Shown: positions 53,855 to 62,318, numbered from the stretch's first letter. The stretch is DNA of 64,000 nucleotides from Calothrix sp. C42_A2020_038 (GCA_015272395.1 JACYLQ010000047.1:62001-126000); one strand, 5' to 3'. The notes: generated from the letters alone by a model not told the origin. Translations and numbers: made by a program.

Positions 53855-55234
53855 ATGTCCAAAGCCCATGTAATTGGATTGGGAAAGTCCGGTGTCGCTG
53901 CGGCAAGATTGTTGAAAAGAGAAGGTTGGGAGGTAGAGTTAGGCGATTCTAAAACCTCCCCCGACCTCCTCAAACAACAAGAACAATTAGCAGCCGAACA
54001 AATAACAGTTAAACTCGGTTATACTTTACAACTCGATACCGATTTACCTCAATTAATAGTTGTCAGTCCTGGTGTACCTTGGGATGTCCCTGTACTATTA
54101 AAAGCGCGCGATATGGGCATAGAAACCATTGGTGAAATGGAACTCGCATGGCGCCATCTCAGTACAGTACCGTGGATTGGGATTACTGGAACTAACGGTA
54201 AAACTACTACGACTGCATTAACAGCAGCAATATTTCAAGCAGCCGGACTCAAGGCGCCTGCTTGCGGTAACATCGGTTATGCAGCCACTGAAGTTGCCCT
54301 CGAATTTGGAAAAGCTCAGAACGAAAACCAATTAGATTGGGTTATTGGTGAGATTAGTAGTTACCAAATCGAGTCTTCTTCTACTTTTGCACCGCGAATT
54401 GGTATTTGGACTACCTTCACACCCGACCACCTCGCACGTCACAAAACTCTGGAAAATTACTACAATATCAAAGCTAAGTTATTACGCAACTCAGAATTAA
54501 AAATATTCAATGGTGATGACCCATATTTACGGAAAGTAGGCGCCAGTGAATGGTCAGATGCTTACTGGACAAGTATTCACGGTAAAGACAAACTTATTGG
54601 TGAGAAAGGTTTTTATATTGAAGATGATTGGGTAATCGAAAAAATTTCTTCTGAACCACTAAAAATAGTCCAAGCATCAGCACTGCGAATGGTCGGTGCC
54701 CATAATTTACAAAATTTACTAATGTCTGTAGCTGCCGCGCGGTTAGCTGGAATAGAACCTGAAGCTATTCATAAAGGTGTTAGCGAATTTCCTGGTGTTC
54801 CGCACCGTTTAGAATATATATGTACTTGGGATGGCATTGATTTTATCAACGATAGTAAAGCGACCAATTATGATGCAGCCGAAGTTGGTTTAGCATCAGT
54901 TAAAAGTCCAGCAATATTGATTGCTGGTGGAGAAGCCAAAGAAGGTGATGATACTGCATGGCTAGCCAAAATACAGCAACAAGCTGCCGCAGTCGTTTTA
55001 ATTGGTAACGCGGCGCCGTTTTTTAGTCAGCGTTTACAAGAAATTGGATATAGTAACTTTGAAGATGCACAAACAATAGAGAAAGCAGTACCAAGAGCCG
55101 CAGAGTTAGCAAAGCAACATCAAGCTTCAGTAGTTTTACTTTCACCCGCATGTGCAAGCTTTGACCAGTATCCGAATTTTGAAGTGCGCGGAGATGACTT
55201 CCGTAAAGTATGTTTGGAATTTGTTAAGCAGTAG
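53855..55234 (+). CDS. murD: UDP-N-acetylmuramoyl-L-alanine--D-glutamate ligase
   Basis: Second amino-acid ligase of peptidoglycan precursor synthesis, cytoplasmic. 459 residues, full length. UDP-binding N-domain ([20 protein letters not shown]), P-loop [14 protein letters not shown] near residue 105, [38 protein letters not shown], and the C-domain [19 protein letters not shown] followed by [11 protein letters not shown]. All expected Mur ligase motifs are present. It lies downstream of glyS without other mur genes nearby, as is usual in cyanobacteria. Confidence 0.96.
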   Translation: MSKAHVIGLGKSGVAAARLLKREGWEVELGDSKTSPDLLKQQEQLAAEQITVKLGYTLQLDTDLPQLIVVSPGVPWDVPVLLKARDMGIETIGEMELAWRHLSTVPWIGITGTNGKTTTTALTAAIFQAAGLKAPACGNIGYAATEVALEFGKAQNENQLDWVIGEISSYQIESSSTFAPRIGIWTTFTPDHLARHKTLENYYNIKAKLLRNSELKIFNGDDPYLRKVGASEWSDAYWTSIHGKDKLIGEKGFYIEDDWVIEKISSEPLKIVQASALRMVGAHNLQNLLMSVAAARLAGIEPEAIHKGVSEFPGVPHRLEYICTWDGIDFINDSKATNYDAAEVGLASVKSPAILIAGGEAKEGDDTAWLAKIQQQAAAVVLIGNAAPFFSQRLQEIGYSNFEDAQTIEKAVPRAAELAKQHQASVVLLSPACASFDQYPNFEVRGDDFRKVCLEFVKQ

Positions 55235-55248
55235 GCTGGGGAGACATC

Positions 55249-55277
55249 TCCCTTTGGGTTCACCAGTTTGGCGGAAC
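55249..55277 (+). repeat. Dispersed repeat, copy 2
   Basis: 26 of 29 bases match 41106-41134 (TCCCTTTGGGTTCACC here versus TCCCTTCGGGTTCGCC). It lies exactly at the breakpoint before a truncated symporter fragment, so it may mark the site of the deletion or insertion. Confidence 0.65.
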
Positions 55278-55603
55278 GGAAACCAGGTAAATTGCAATTA
55301 ACATCGAAAAAGGAAACAAACGAAATCACCATAGACCATTCTGTAGGCGCCATCACAGGGATGCTAACAGGGTTAATTTTCACTATTATCTATATAGTTG
55401 GTGTGAAATTTGCAGGAATGCCAACTTGGTTTTTTGGTGTTTCTGCCGAAGGAATTGGTATGTTGGGTATGGTGATTAACTTAATTGTTACCTGGATTGT
55501 TTCTCGACTTACGGCGCCACCACCAGCACATATCCAAGCTTTAGTGGAAGATTTACGTTCTCCTGATGTAGAGGAAGGTTCAACAATACCTGCAATACAT
55601 TGA
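55268..55603 (+). pseudogene. C-terminal fragment of a sodium/solute symporter
   Basis: The frame from a TTG at 55268 gives 111 residues. From residue 18 it reads ITIDHSVGAITGMLTGLIFT, then VGVKFAGMPTWFFGVSAEGI and VNLIVTWIVSRLTAPPPAHI (starting INLIVTWIVSRL), the last two transmembrane helices and cytoplasmic end of SSS-type (ActP-like) symporters. Full members are about 550 residues, so only the C-terminal fifth remains. No ATG, and the first codons lie in a dispersed repeat. I read it as a relic created by deletion, which may or may not be translated. Confidence 0.7.
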
Positions 55604-55730
55604 AAATATTCTCTATAGAATATAATCTTTCTTGATATCTATCAGTGTGTATAATATTTGACTATAAGCCTTCCCCTAATTTGAGAGAGGGCTTATTTTG
55701 TTTTAGCTTTTCTTCTGGGGTAACATGATA

Positions 55731-56687
55731 CTAGAAATCCAAAATATCATGCTGTTCTTTAAAAGCTCTCTCAGTCAAACCTAAGTTAAAATCACCAGCT
55801 AGTAAATCAATACCATCAATAATTATTGGAACTTGACTAGGCTCAATTTGCAAACCAGAAAAACACTTTTCTCTAAAATCGTTTCTTCTTTGAAAACGTT
55901 CAATAGCGATTTTCAAAGGACGAATTACTTCGTAAGCATTCTCAGCTTTTGTAATTGCTAACTGAGGAATTGGGAATTTTAATCGCAAAATCGCTAAATC
56001 AATTAAATCCCTTGCTTTCACGTTATCATCCATAAACCTATCTGAATTTGCAAGGAGCTTAGATGTAAAACAGTCACTAATACTTAAGCAAGGAACAGGA
56101 GACCAGTCTGGATATCTGGGTGGGTCTAACTGGAAACGAGACTCAGCAATTATCTCAGTTTTAATAGCGACTTCATCCACCATTACCATTATTCTGATTC
56201 CATACTGGTCAGTTGTACCGCGTGTAACTTGAACTTTGCTTAAATCGCGGAATAATGCTTGATAACCTCCATCCAATATCAGAGTACGAAGATGCTTATA
56301 ACCTGATGTAGAAAATGGGGAAATAAAATCAATATCTTGGCTCCAACGATATTCTCCCAAATCTAGCGTAATTAAAGTTCCACCTCCAAAGTAAGTGTAA
56401 TTATTCGCTAGTAATTCAGGATTTAAGCTTTCCAGAACCTTCAGGATTTTATTATGAAAATCAAATTTGAAAGTCATAAGTAATGGTAACAGCCAAGAAT
56501 TATAGTTTTTGGCTAACTCCGTGAGAAAAATCAGTTCTTCACCCTTAAGATTCTTAAATGTTTCCCGGTATCTCCAACCACGCTCATAGCAGCTTAACAT
56601 TTCCTCTGAAGTCAAACTATATACATCTGCTATTTGCCAGCAAATTGATTCAAGAAAAGGTAATTTCTCTGGTATGGTAATTTTCAT
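55731..56687 (-). CDS. AbiEii/AbiGii-like nucleotidyltransferase
   Basis: About 318 residues from the ATG at 56687 (MKITIPEKLPFLES). The NTase core is FGGGTLITLDLGEYRWSQDI with D-I-D-F following (GG...D-x-D, about 101-125), and the family C-terminal helices with SKLLANSDRFMDDNVKARDL follow. It resembles toxins of type IV toxin-antitoxin/abortive-infection systems (AbiEii), but no AbiEi-type antitoxin is encoded next to it. N-terminal 90 residues form a separate helical domain that might be a fused partner. Start moved from an upstream TTG three codons earlier. Confidence 0.75.
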   Translation of the reverse strand: MKITIPEKLPFLESICWQIADVYSLTSEEMLSCYERGWRYRETFKNLKGEELIFLTELAKNYNSWLLPLLMTFKFDFHNKILKVLESLNPELLANNYTYFGGGTLITLDLGEYRWSQDIDFISPFSTSGYKHLRTLILDGGYQALFRDLSKVQVTRGTTDQYGIRIMVMVDEVAIKTEIIAESRFQLDPPRYPDWSPVPCLSISDCFTSKLLANSDRFMDDNVKARDLIDLAILRLKFPIPQLAITKAENAYEVIRPLKIAIERFQRRNDFREKCFSGLQIEPSQVPIIIDGIDLLAGDFNLGLTERAFKEQHDILDF

Positions 56688-56704
56688 GTTTATCAATTAT
56701 ATTT

Positions 56705-56845
56705 GATGGCGCCGTCACAATTGGTGATGCTTGGCGTTTTGGTCTGTTAGAAAAAGCAACGCGGCAGATTTTTCAGGATGTTTCGCTATACAGAATTCCG
56801 GATGATTTAGAAAATTTAATGAAAATTTTAGTGATGATTTTATAA
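56705..56845 (+). pseudogene. C-terminal relic of an unidentified protein
   Basis: 47 in-frame codons ending in TAA read DGAVTIGDAWRFGLLEKATR then QIFQDVSLYRIPDDLENLMK and ILVMIL. The pattern DG-x6-W-x-FG-x6-T-x-x-I-x-x-D-x5-PDDLE resembles the end of a common cyanobacterial hypothetical (Uma2- or DUF-type) by memory. There is no start nearby, and the upstream sequence belongs to the antiparallel NTase gene. It is a remnant. Confidence 0.55.
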
Positions 56846-56862
56846 CTTTCGTAATTCTTTGT

Positions 56863-57339
56863 TCAAGTTTTCTCTTGGGAAATGGCGCCTACAATTCCCT
56901 TGACTGCTTGTATATAATCGGAAGGCGCCAGTAGTATTTGTAAACCACGCTTTCCCGCTGAAACAGAGACAACATCATATATTTCGATTAACTCATCCAC
57001 AAATACTGGATAATCTTTTTTACAAGCTAACGTTGTTACACCACCTCGAATGTACCCAGTTAAAGGCTGCACTTCTTTGAGAGCTACAGTTTCCACTTTT
57101 CGATTACCCGAAAGCGGCGCCAAAGCCTTGAGGTTAAGTTGGGCATTACCGGGAATAACCGCTAAAATAATTCCTGTGCGGTCACCTCTTGCGACTAAAG
57201 TCTTAAAAACCTGCTCTGGTGGTAAACCTATTTTTTGAGCAGCAGTTTCCGCAGATAAGTCTTCTATATCGACTTCGTATTCCCGCAACTCGTAAGCTAT
57301 ATTCAAACCATCGAGAACACGTACTCCATTTGTTTTCAT
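56863..57339 (-). CDS. ybaK: Cys-tRNA(Pro)/Cys-tRNA(Cys) deacylase (YbaK/EbsC)
   Basis: Trans-editing factor that hydrolyses mischarged Cys-tRNA(Pro). 158 residues. The editing-domain pattern is visible: EQVFKTLVARGD (lysine of the active site), AVIPGNAQLNLKALAPLSG, then TGYIRGGVTTLACKKDYPVF and the C-terminal SAGKRGLQILLAPSDYI. It starts two bases from an RHH gene stop, so the pair is one operon (RHH first). Start at the first ATG. Confidence 0.92.
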   Translation of the reverse strand: MKTNGVRVLDGLNIAYELREYEVDIEDLSAETAAQKIGLPPEQVFKTLVARGDRTGIILAVIPGNAQLNLKALAPLSGNRKVETVALKEVQPLTGYIRGGVTTLACKKDYPVFVDELIEIYDVVSVSAGKRGLQILLAPSDYIQAVKGIVGAISQEKT

Positions 57340-57341
57340 AC

Positions 57342-57527
57342 CTAGTGGATGTTTACAACCTTGGACGAGTTTTTTTGACTACAGCGTTCCTGCAAAGCTT
57401 TATCAATCAACTTAGCAACTAGCCAAGAGACAGAACGTTCTTCAGCTTTCGCCCATTCCTCTAACTCCCTTTTCAATTCAGGAGGTACATAGGCTACCAC
57501 TCTTTCTAAATCTGTTTTTCCGCCCAT
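57342..57527 (-). CDS. Ribbon-helix-helix (CopG-like) regulator
   Basis: 61 residues. ERVVAYVPPELKRELEEWAK followed by AEERSVSWLVAKLIDKALQE is the strand-helix-helix arrangement of CopG/MetJ-class repressors. It lies two bases upstream of ybaK, so it is co-transcribed. The divergent promoter region to its right contains four TGTG direct repeats spaced by ten bases, a likely operator for this protein. No toxin is adjacent, so an antitoxin role is not supported, although ybaK could be regulated by it. Confidence 0.78.
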   Translation of the reverse strand: MGGKTDLERVVAYVPPELKRELEEWAKAEERSVSWLVAKLIDKALQERCSQKNSSKVVNIH

Positions 57528-57575
57528 GTTATAGCCTTATTTTTCTCATTTCTCTAAATTCTAGTATACAAGTTA

Positions 57576-57615
57576 TGTGCCAGCCTGTGTTTTGCTGTGC
57601 CATGCTGTGCTAGCA
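57576..57615. promoter_or_regulatory. Four 10-bp-spaced direct repeats, likely RHH operator
   Basis: TGTGC, TGTGT, TGTGC, TGTGC start at 57576, 57586, 57596 and 57606, i.e. exactly one helical turn apart; each is followed by a five-base GC/T-rich spacer. Forty bases of helically phased repeats lie between the divergent RHH gene (start 57527) and map (start 57647). RHH dimers bind such repeats on one face of DNA. I infer autoregulation of the RHH-ybaK operon and possible control of map. Confidence 0.6.
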
Positions 57616-57646
57616 TAGAATAGTATGAGAAATAAATGTTAATGTC

Positions 57647-58468
57647 ATGAATAATCAAAATATACTTTCAACTAGTGGAATCCAGCAAACTCAAAATCAG
57701 CAGGGACTAATTTTGCTTTCTTCCAGGGAATTAGAAAAAATGCGTCGTGTCGGAAAACTGGCAGCGGAGTTATTGAATCATCTGGAACCAATGGTGCAAC
57801 CAGGAGTTAACACAAAAGCACTAAATGATGAAGCAGAACGCTGGACACAGGCAAACGGTGCAAAGAGCGCACCACTGGGATATGCACCTCCAGGTCATCC
57901 TCCTTTCCCAGGTTCAATTTGCACCAGTGTTAACGAAGTAATTTGTCATGGAATTCCTAGCCAAAAACATATATTGAAAGACGGGGACATAATCAATATA
58001 GATGTAACGCTGATTTTAGATGGCTATCACGGTGATACATCAAGAACGTTTTTAGTCGGCAACCCATCACCAGCCGCGCGGAAACTGGTTGAGGTTACAA
58101 AAGAAGCAATGATGCGAGGTATTGCAGAGGTCAAACCAAATGCAAGAATTGGAGATATCGGCGCCGCAATACAAGAATATGCTGAAGCCAATGGATATTC
58201 AGTAGTACGAGAAATGGTCGGACACGGTATTGGTAGAAAATTTCATACAGAACCACAAATTCCCCACTTTGGTAGACGAGGTACTGGGATAAAACTGCGT
58301 CCGGGAATGGTATTTACAATTGAACCAATGTTGAACCAAGGGAAATGTGACATTAAGTTTCTACCTGACCGTTGGACAGTAATTACCAAAGATAGAAAAC
58401 TTTCTGCACAGTGGGAGCATACAGTAGCTGTTACAGAACACGGTGTAGAGATTTTAACTCTTCCATAG
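57647..58468 (+). CDS. map: Methionine aminopeptidase, type I
   Basis: Removes N-terminal Met from nascent proteins. 273 residues. The metal ligands are in INIDVTLILDGYHGDTSRTF (two Asp), VREMVGHGIGRKFHTEPQIP (His), TIEPMLNQG (Glu) and QWEHTVAVTEHG (Glu). NEVICHGIPSQK and the GAKSAPLGYAPPGHPPFPGS block complete the pita-bread fold. The N-terminal 25 residues are a poorly conserved extension. Start at the first ATG, divergent from the RHH-ybaK pair across the repeats at 57576. Confidence 0.95.
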   Translation: MNNQNILSTSGIQQTQNQQGLILLSSRELEKMRRVGKLAAELLNHLEPMVQPGVNTKALNDEAERWTQANGAKSAPLGYAPPGHPPFPGSICTSVNEVICHGIPSQKHILKDGDIINIDVTLILDGYHGDTSRTFLVGNPSPAARKLVEVTKEAMMRGIAEVKPNARIGDIGAAIQEYAEANGYSVVREMVGHGIGRKFHTEPQIPHFGRRGTGIKLRPGMVFTIEPMLNQGKCDIKFLPDRWTVITKDRKLSAQWEHTVAVTEHGVEILTLP

Positions 58469-58478
58469 ATATTTAATG

Positions 58479-58553
58479 TGTCATTCTGAGCGTAGCGAAT
58501 AATCTCTATTGTATTTGCATTTTTGAAGATGCTTTACTACGTTCAGCATGACA
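58479..58553. repeat. Palindromic dispersed repeat, copy 1
   Basis: TGTCATTCTGAGCG (58479-58492) and CGTTCAGCATGACA (58540-58553) pair at 12 of 14 positions. The left arm continues TAGCGAATAATCTCT, which recurs at 59732-59760 with two changes. It is of the widespread GTCATTCTGAGCG-type intergenic repeat family. Confidence 0.65.
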
Positions 58554-58605
58554 TATTTGTACATTTAAAACACTTAGCCAAAATGAAATTAACAACAGAT
58601 ATTAG

Positions 58606-58914
58606 CTAGCTGCTAAGATGACTTTGAATCTGTTCTAATTTTTGCAGATCATGCTGTATATCAATTTTATCAACTTTTATGTCTCTTAAAGAACGGCGCA
58701 ATCGTTGCTGTTGTAGAATTTGCACCTCCCGTTCTAGTTGTTCTTCTCCTTGCTGGAAAAATTCTCTAGAACTAGAAGGATAAAGACCAGGTGTGATTCG
58801 CTGAATTTGAGAAGGTGTTAGACTTCTTATATTTGGTGCCGTCTGAGCAACGACATTGGATTGTAACAATAACGATATAAAACCTGCAAATGTTAGTATA
58901 GGAAAAACTTTCAT
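58606..58914 (-). CDS. Small secreted protein
   Basis: 102 residues from the ATG at 58914, preceded by GGAGAGG seven bases away, a strong ribosome-binding site that decides the start over an upstream frame extension. Signal peptide MKVFPILTFAGFISLLLQSN with cleavage near VVAQT. The mature part is charged and helical (REFFQQGEEQLEREVQILQQ then QRLRRSLRDIKVDK), a likely coiled coil. It resembles in style the protein at 27737 but is not clearly homologous. Function unknown. Confidence 0.65.
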   Translation of the reverse strand: MKVFPILTFAGFISLLLQSNVVAQTAPNIRSLTPSQIQRITPGLYPSSSREFFQQGEEQLEREVQILQQQRLRRSLRDIKVDKIDIQHDLQKLEQIQSHLSS

Positions 58915-59281
58915 ATTTACCTCTCCTATTTTGCACATTCTAAAATTTTTAATTTTATAAATCAGCCTTTAAAAAAATATAGTGTTTAATTCACCTCATC
59001 GGCTGAGTATATTGCTGTAATTAGTTTTGAAAATTAAATTTAGTATTAGTAAGTTAGATTTATCCGTAACTATCTACGTTCGTTAAATAAATTATAGTTA
59101 ATCGAGTGAAGAATTGGCATCACCCGATTGGGCTATTTACTATAAGAATTTGAGCATAAATTTATGTTATGAACCGCAAATAAAGCAAAGTAAGAGAAAG
59201 ACAAGGCAAGTGAATACAGCACAATTTAGGAGACACAATTCAGAAAGAAAAAACTAAAATCTAAAATCGTATTAACTACCA
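58915..59281. other. Gene-free stretch
   Basis: 367 A/T-rich bases with no supported frame. Near the right end (59254-59275) ACTAAAATCTAAAATCGTAT is a fragment similar to the left end of the MITE-like repeat at 14173/46594. Confidence 0.45.
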
Positions 59282-59585
59282 GTGGAACAATGCGCTACCT
59301 ACACAACAAAAAGAATTATTTCAGAGATAGGAAAATCAGGAAATTCACCAAAACCTAGAGGAAATTCGAGCGGACGGGTGAGGGATCAGACCCAGACCAA
59401 AAGAGTGAAGCATCCTGTTATCAAATACAAACCAAAACTACCAGCAAGACAATCACATATCCTCATTCACTGGGGAGATAATAGCGCACGGTTTCTAGAA
59501 ATCTTCGATGCATACGGAGTAGTACAACTACTACAAACAATACTATCCAAATTACTAAAAACTGCTCCCAGCAAACATCCTGACA

Positions 59586-59691
59586 TTTTCCTAGAGGATA
59601 AGCAAGACACAAATATATCCTCTAGGAAAAATGATGAGGCGCCACAATTCCTAGGGGATAACTCAAATACAACAAATATATCCCCTAGGAA
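59586..59691. repeat. Two tandem hairpins with a compensatory base change
   Basis: Hairpin 1: TTTTCCTAGAGGATA (59586-59600) and TATCCTCTAGGAAAA (59616-59630), 15 perfect pairs, 15-base loop. Hairpin 2: TTCCTAGGGGATA (59648-59660) and TATCCCCTAGGAA (59679-59691), 13 perfect pairs, 18-base loop. The units are about 60 bases long. Where hairpin 1 has A-T, hairpin 2 has G-C at the same step, keeping pairing. A third, half-decayed left arm (CTCCTAAAAGCAT) may start at 59711. Confidence 0.8.
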
Positions 59692-59731
59692 AAGCGAGGA
59701 GACGCCTGAACTCCTAAAAGCATCCCAAAAC

Positions 59732-59760
59732 TGTCATTCTGAGCGCAGCGAAGAATCTCT
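59732..59760. repeat. Palindromic dispersed repeat, copy 2
   Basis: TGTCATTCTGAGCGCAGCGA then AGAATCTCT matches the left arm plus tail at 58479-58507 with two differences. Its right arm is not seen here, so this is a partial copy. Confidence 0.65.
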
Positions 59761-59826
59761 AATATCTCGCTATGTTGGTCAGTCATAAATCTGAAACGGT
59801 ACAGTCCCCACGCCCGCTTTGCCAAC

Positions 59827-60747
59827 CTACGTTCTATTTCGAGTTCCTAGTATTGCTAATGCTACACCTGCGAGTATTACTACTGCGCTTACTAGTTCTA
59901 ATGGTTTAGGGACTTCTTTAAATATTAGATATCCAAGTAAACTGGCGCCAATTGGTTCAAATAATAGTACAAGTGTCACAATAATTGGTGACATAACACG
60001 TGTTGCCCAGTTAAAGCTTGTGTGTCCAATTAACTGGGGAATCAATGCCATTAATGCAATATAAAAATATACAGTGCTTGGATAATTAACATAGCTGGCG
60101 CTAATAAAAAAAGGTACAGGTAAAAGCACTAAAGCGGAAGTTGTATAAGCGACTGTAATATATTTACTGATGCTTAGTCCTTGTCGCTGTGATTCTCTTC
60201 CCAGAAGTAAGTAAAAACTTGCTGCCCATGCCGCAATTAAAGCTAAAATATTACCAGTTAACGGTTGACTTGCAGTATTTACACTTGAACTACTCAAACT
60301 TATTGTAATTCCTCCAGCAAACGCTACACCAATACCGAATAAAGTCAACAAAGTAGGTTTTTCTTTAAACCAAATCCAAGATATAAATGTTACCCAAATA
60401 GGATTAGTAGTAACTAACGTTGTAGAAGCAGCAATGGAAGTGTAAGTTAGTGAATTAATCCAAGCTGCAAAGTGTAGAGCTAAAAAAAATCCCGCGCCGA
60501 CTGCGTAGCGAATAGCAGTATTAAAATTAACATGCGGTGATACCTCTGAGATTTTGCCTGGTGTAAAGCTTGTGGTTAAGAGCAAAACAAGGGATGCAAT
60601 ACTCAGCCGAGAAGTAGCTATTACCAAGCTAAACCTAACATTGTAAGCTCCTGCAGACTCAAATGCTAGTCGTGTAAAGATAGCAGAAGTAGATACAGCA
60701 AATACCCCGATAGTTAAGACTAAACCGACCTTCCAAGCTGAAACCAT
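59827..60747 (-). CDS. EamA/DMT-family transporter
   Basis: 306 residues, ten transmembrane helices in two EamA repeats. ALHFAAWINSLTYTSIAAST then LVTTNPIWVTFISWIWFKEK is the first repeat's signature, and LIGHTSFNWATRVMSPIIVT then LLFEPIGASLLGYLIFKEVP is the second. It is a member of the drug/metabolite exporter superfamily; the substrate (amino acid or other metabolite) is unknown. Start at the first ATG. It stands alone. Confidence 0.9.
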   Translation of the reverse strand: MVSAWKVGLVLTIGVFAVSTSAIFTRLAFESAGAYNVRFSLVIATSRLSIASLVLLLTTSFTPGKISEVSPHVNFNTAIRYAVGAGFFLALHFAAWINSLTYTSIAASTTLVTTNPIWVTFISWIWFKEKPTLLTLFGIGVAFAGGITISLSSSSVNTASQPLTGNILALIAAWAASFYLLLGRESQRQGLSISKYITVAYTTSALVLLPVPFFISASYVNYPSTVYFYIALMALIPQLIGHTSFNWATRVMSPIIVTLVLLFEPIGASLLGYLIFKEVPKPLELVSAVVILAGVALAILGTRNRT

Positions 60748-60862
60748 GTTTTTTTTCTTGATGCTGCTGTATTATGTTACCCCATGTCTAAAGCCAGGGG
60801 TCTCCACAGCGCAGTTATATTGGTGAATTGTTATGGCGCCAGTTTCTCTTGAGGATTTTCAC

Positions 60863-61318
60863 TTATTTTATTTTGGGTATACCATTTCCTGCTTCCCGAA
60901 GAATATTTGCAGCTCCTGCTGGATCGAACCCACCAAATCCTGTACCAATTCCTACTGATGGAACACTTGGCGATCGCCTACCACCATTTCCAACAACATT
61001 TAGAACAGATATTCGACATGTATTAACACGAAATCCACCAACAGTTCCATTAATATACAGAAAACTTAGATTATAAATACACTGATTAGGATTTACTTTT
61101 ATAGATGTGGATTCACCAGGCATAAGCATTTTTGCTACATCGTCAAAAGCATCTTCCCATTTATCAGATTTTTCTGATTTAATAAATGCAGAAACTATTA
61201 TTTGTTTATTGTTATTTATGATTCTTAATTGCCGTGAATTATTTGCTGTTGCTACGCTGTTATTGATAAATGCTGATGCAAATATTAAAGTAGTTAATAA
61301 TAATTTAGTTTGTTTCAT
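60863..61318 (-). CDS. Secreted protein of unknown function
   Basis: 151 residues. Signal peptide MKQTKLLLTTLIFASAFINN with cleavage near VATAN. The mature N-terminal domain RQLRIINNNKQIIVSAFIKS then LMPGESTSIKVNPNQCIYNL, with VNTCRISVL later (two Cys, possible disulfide), has the look of a small beta-sandwich found in several secreted cyanobacterial proteins; the C-terminus is Gly/Pro-rich. The only GCGATCGC of the window (60970-60977) is in this gene. No close neighbour. Confidence 0.65.
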   Translation of the reverse strand: MKQTKLLLTTLIFASAFINNSVATANNSRQLRIINNNKQIIVSAFIKSEKSDKWEDAFDDVAKMLMPGESTSIKVNPNQCIYNLSFLYINGTVGGFRVNTCRISVLNVVGNGGRRSPSVPSVGIGTGFGGFDPAGAANILREAGNGIPKIK

Positions 61319-61673
61319 AACAAATCTCCAAAATATAAAATAGTTAGAGTTTTCAACTATCTAGCTAAATTATTCACTGTAGTGACACTATCAGAAAACG
61401 CTGTAGAAATGTTGAATGATAATACAAAACTTTACATTTTGTTCTGCCGCTCTCAGTATGCGCGAAGATAACCTCAAAAGGCTTGATTTCTCGTTACCGA
61501 ACACGACTAAATAGTTTTTGTTAGTATTATTTTGGGTTAATACAGTCATCATTCTAAGTTCTATAGTTTGCTTTTTACTAGCTGCTTGGATTATTAAACT
61601 TCAATGCGTGTACAAATATTGTAGTTAGATTACAATTAGATATGCTTTCAATCTTCCAATAACTAAAAATCAA
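61319..61673. other. Divergent region upstream of queC
   Basis: 355 A/T-rich bases, no gene. I looked for a preQ1 riboswitch (a short G/C stem and A-rich tail close to the start) and did not find a convincing one. Promoters for queC and the secreted-protein gene must lie here. Confidence 0.45.
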
Positions 61674-62318
61674 ATGAAGAATGGCCTTATTTTATACTCA
61701 GGTGGCATGGATTCCACAGTGCTTCTCTACGAGAAGAGAGAGGAAATTGCTCTTGCCGTGAGTTTTAACTATGGAAGCAAGCATAATGACCGTGAATTGT
61801 ATTTTGCTTCGTTAAATACAAAAAAATTAGGTATTGAACATATCAAGTTAGATTTAAGTGACATAATAGGGAAGCATTTTTCATCACACTTACTTAAAAC
61901 AGGTGAAGAAATACCTGATGGGCATTATCAAGAACCTATTATGAAGCAGACAGTTGTGCCTTTCCGCAACGGTATAATGCTTTCTATTGGTGTAGGATTA
62001 GCTGAGAGTAGAGGATTGAAACAGATTTATTTAGCAAATCATTTTGGAGACCATGCAATATACCCTGATTGTACATCTGCCTTCATCGAACCGTTTAAAG
62101 AAGCAGCAAAAGCAGGAACATACGAAAAAATCGAAATCGTTTCTCCTTATGTTTCAATCACGAAACGAGATATCGCCTTAATTGGAAAAGAGATTAATGT
62201 TCCATTTAAATATACTTGGAGTTGCTATAAAGGTAAAGAATATCACTGCGGTAAATGCGGTACTTGTGTTGAAAGAAAAGAAGCTTTAGAAGGTTTTGAT
62301 GAAACCGTTTATGCTTAG
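61674..62318 (+). CDS. queC: 7-cyano-7-deazaguanine synthase
   Basis: Converts 7-carboxy-7-deazaguanine to preQ0 with ATP and ammonia, a step of queuosine synthesis. 214 residues. The PP-loop is SGGMDSTVLL (residues 9-18). Four zinc cysteines lie in WSCYKGKEYHCGKCGTC near the C-terminus. Blocks TVVPFRNGIMLSIGVGLAES and YPDCTSAFIEPF are of a short QueC type that I know best from Bacteroidetes, with the tail GTCVERKEAL. No GGCGCC occurs in the gene, unlike most of its neighbourhood. No other queuosine gene is adjacent. Horizontal acquisition is plausible. Confidence 0.93.
   Translation: MKNGLILYSGGMDSTVLLYEKREEIALAVSFNYGSKHNDRELYFASLNTKKLGIEHIKLDLSDIIGKHFSSHLLKTGEEIPDGHYQEPIMKQTVVPFRNGIMLSIGVGLAESRGLKQIYLANHFGDHAIYPDCTSAFIEPFKEAAKAGTYEKIEIVSPYVSITKRDIALIGKEINVPFKYTWSCYKGKEYHCGKCGTCVERKEALEGFDETVYA

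Larger units (their letters stand above)
59282..59788 (+). pseudogene. Open frame with transposase-tail relic and hairpin repeats
   Basis: A 168-codon frame, GTG start. Its first 55 residues (KRIISEIGKSGNSPKPRGNS then GRVRDQTQTKRVKHPVIKYK) resemble the basic C-terminus of cyanobacterial DDE transposases, where such a tail ends the protein. The rest reads through two tandem hairpin repeats (59586-59691) and a dispersed GTCATTCTGAGCG repeat, which are non-coding elements by form. I therefore treat it as a relic plus repeats, not a gene. There is no ribosome-binding site. Confidence 0.5.

Noticed and set aside
61560-61673. preQ1 riboswitch before queC
   Set aside because: No compact stem-loop with an A-rich tail near the start codon.
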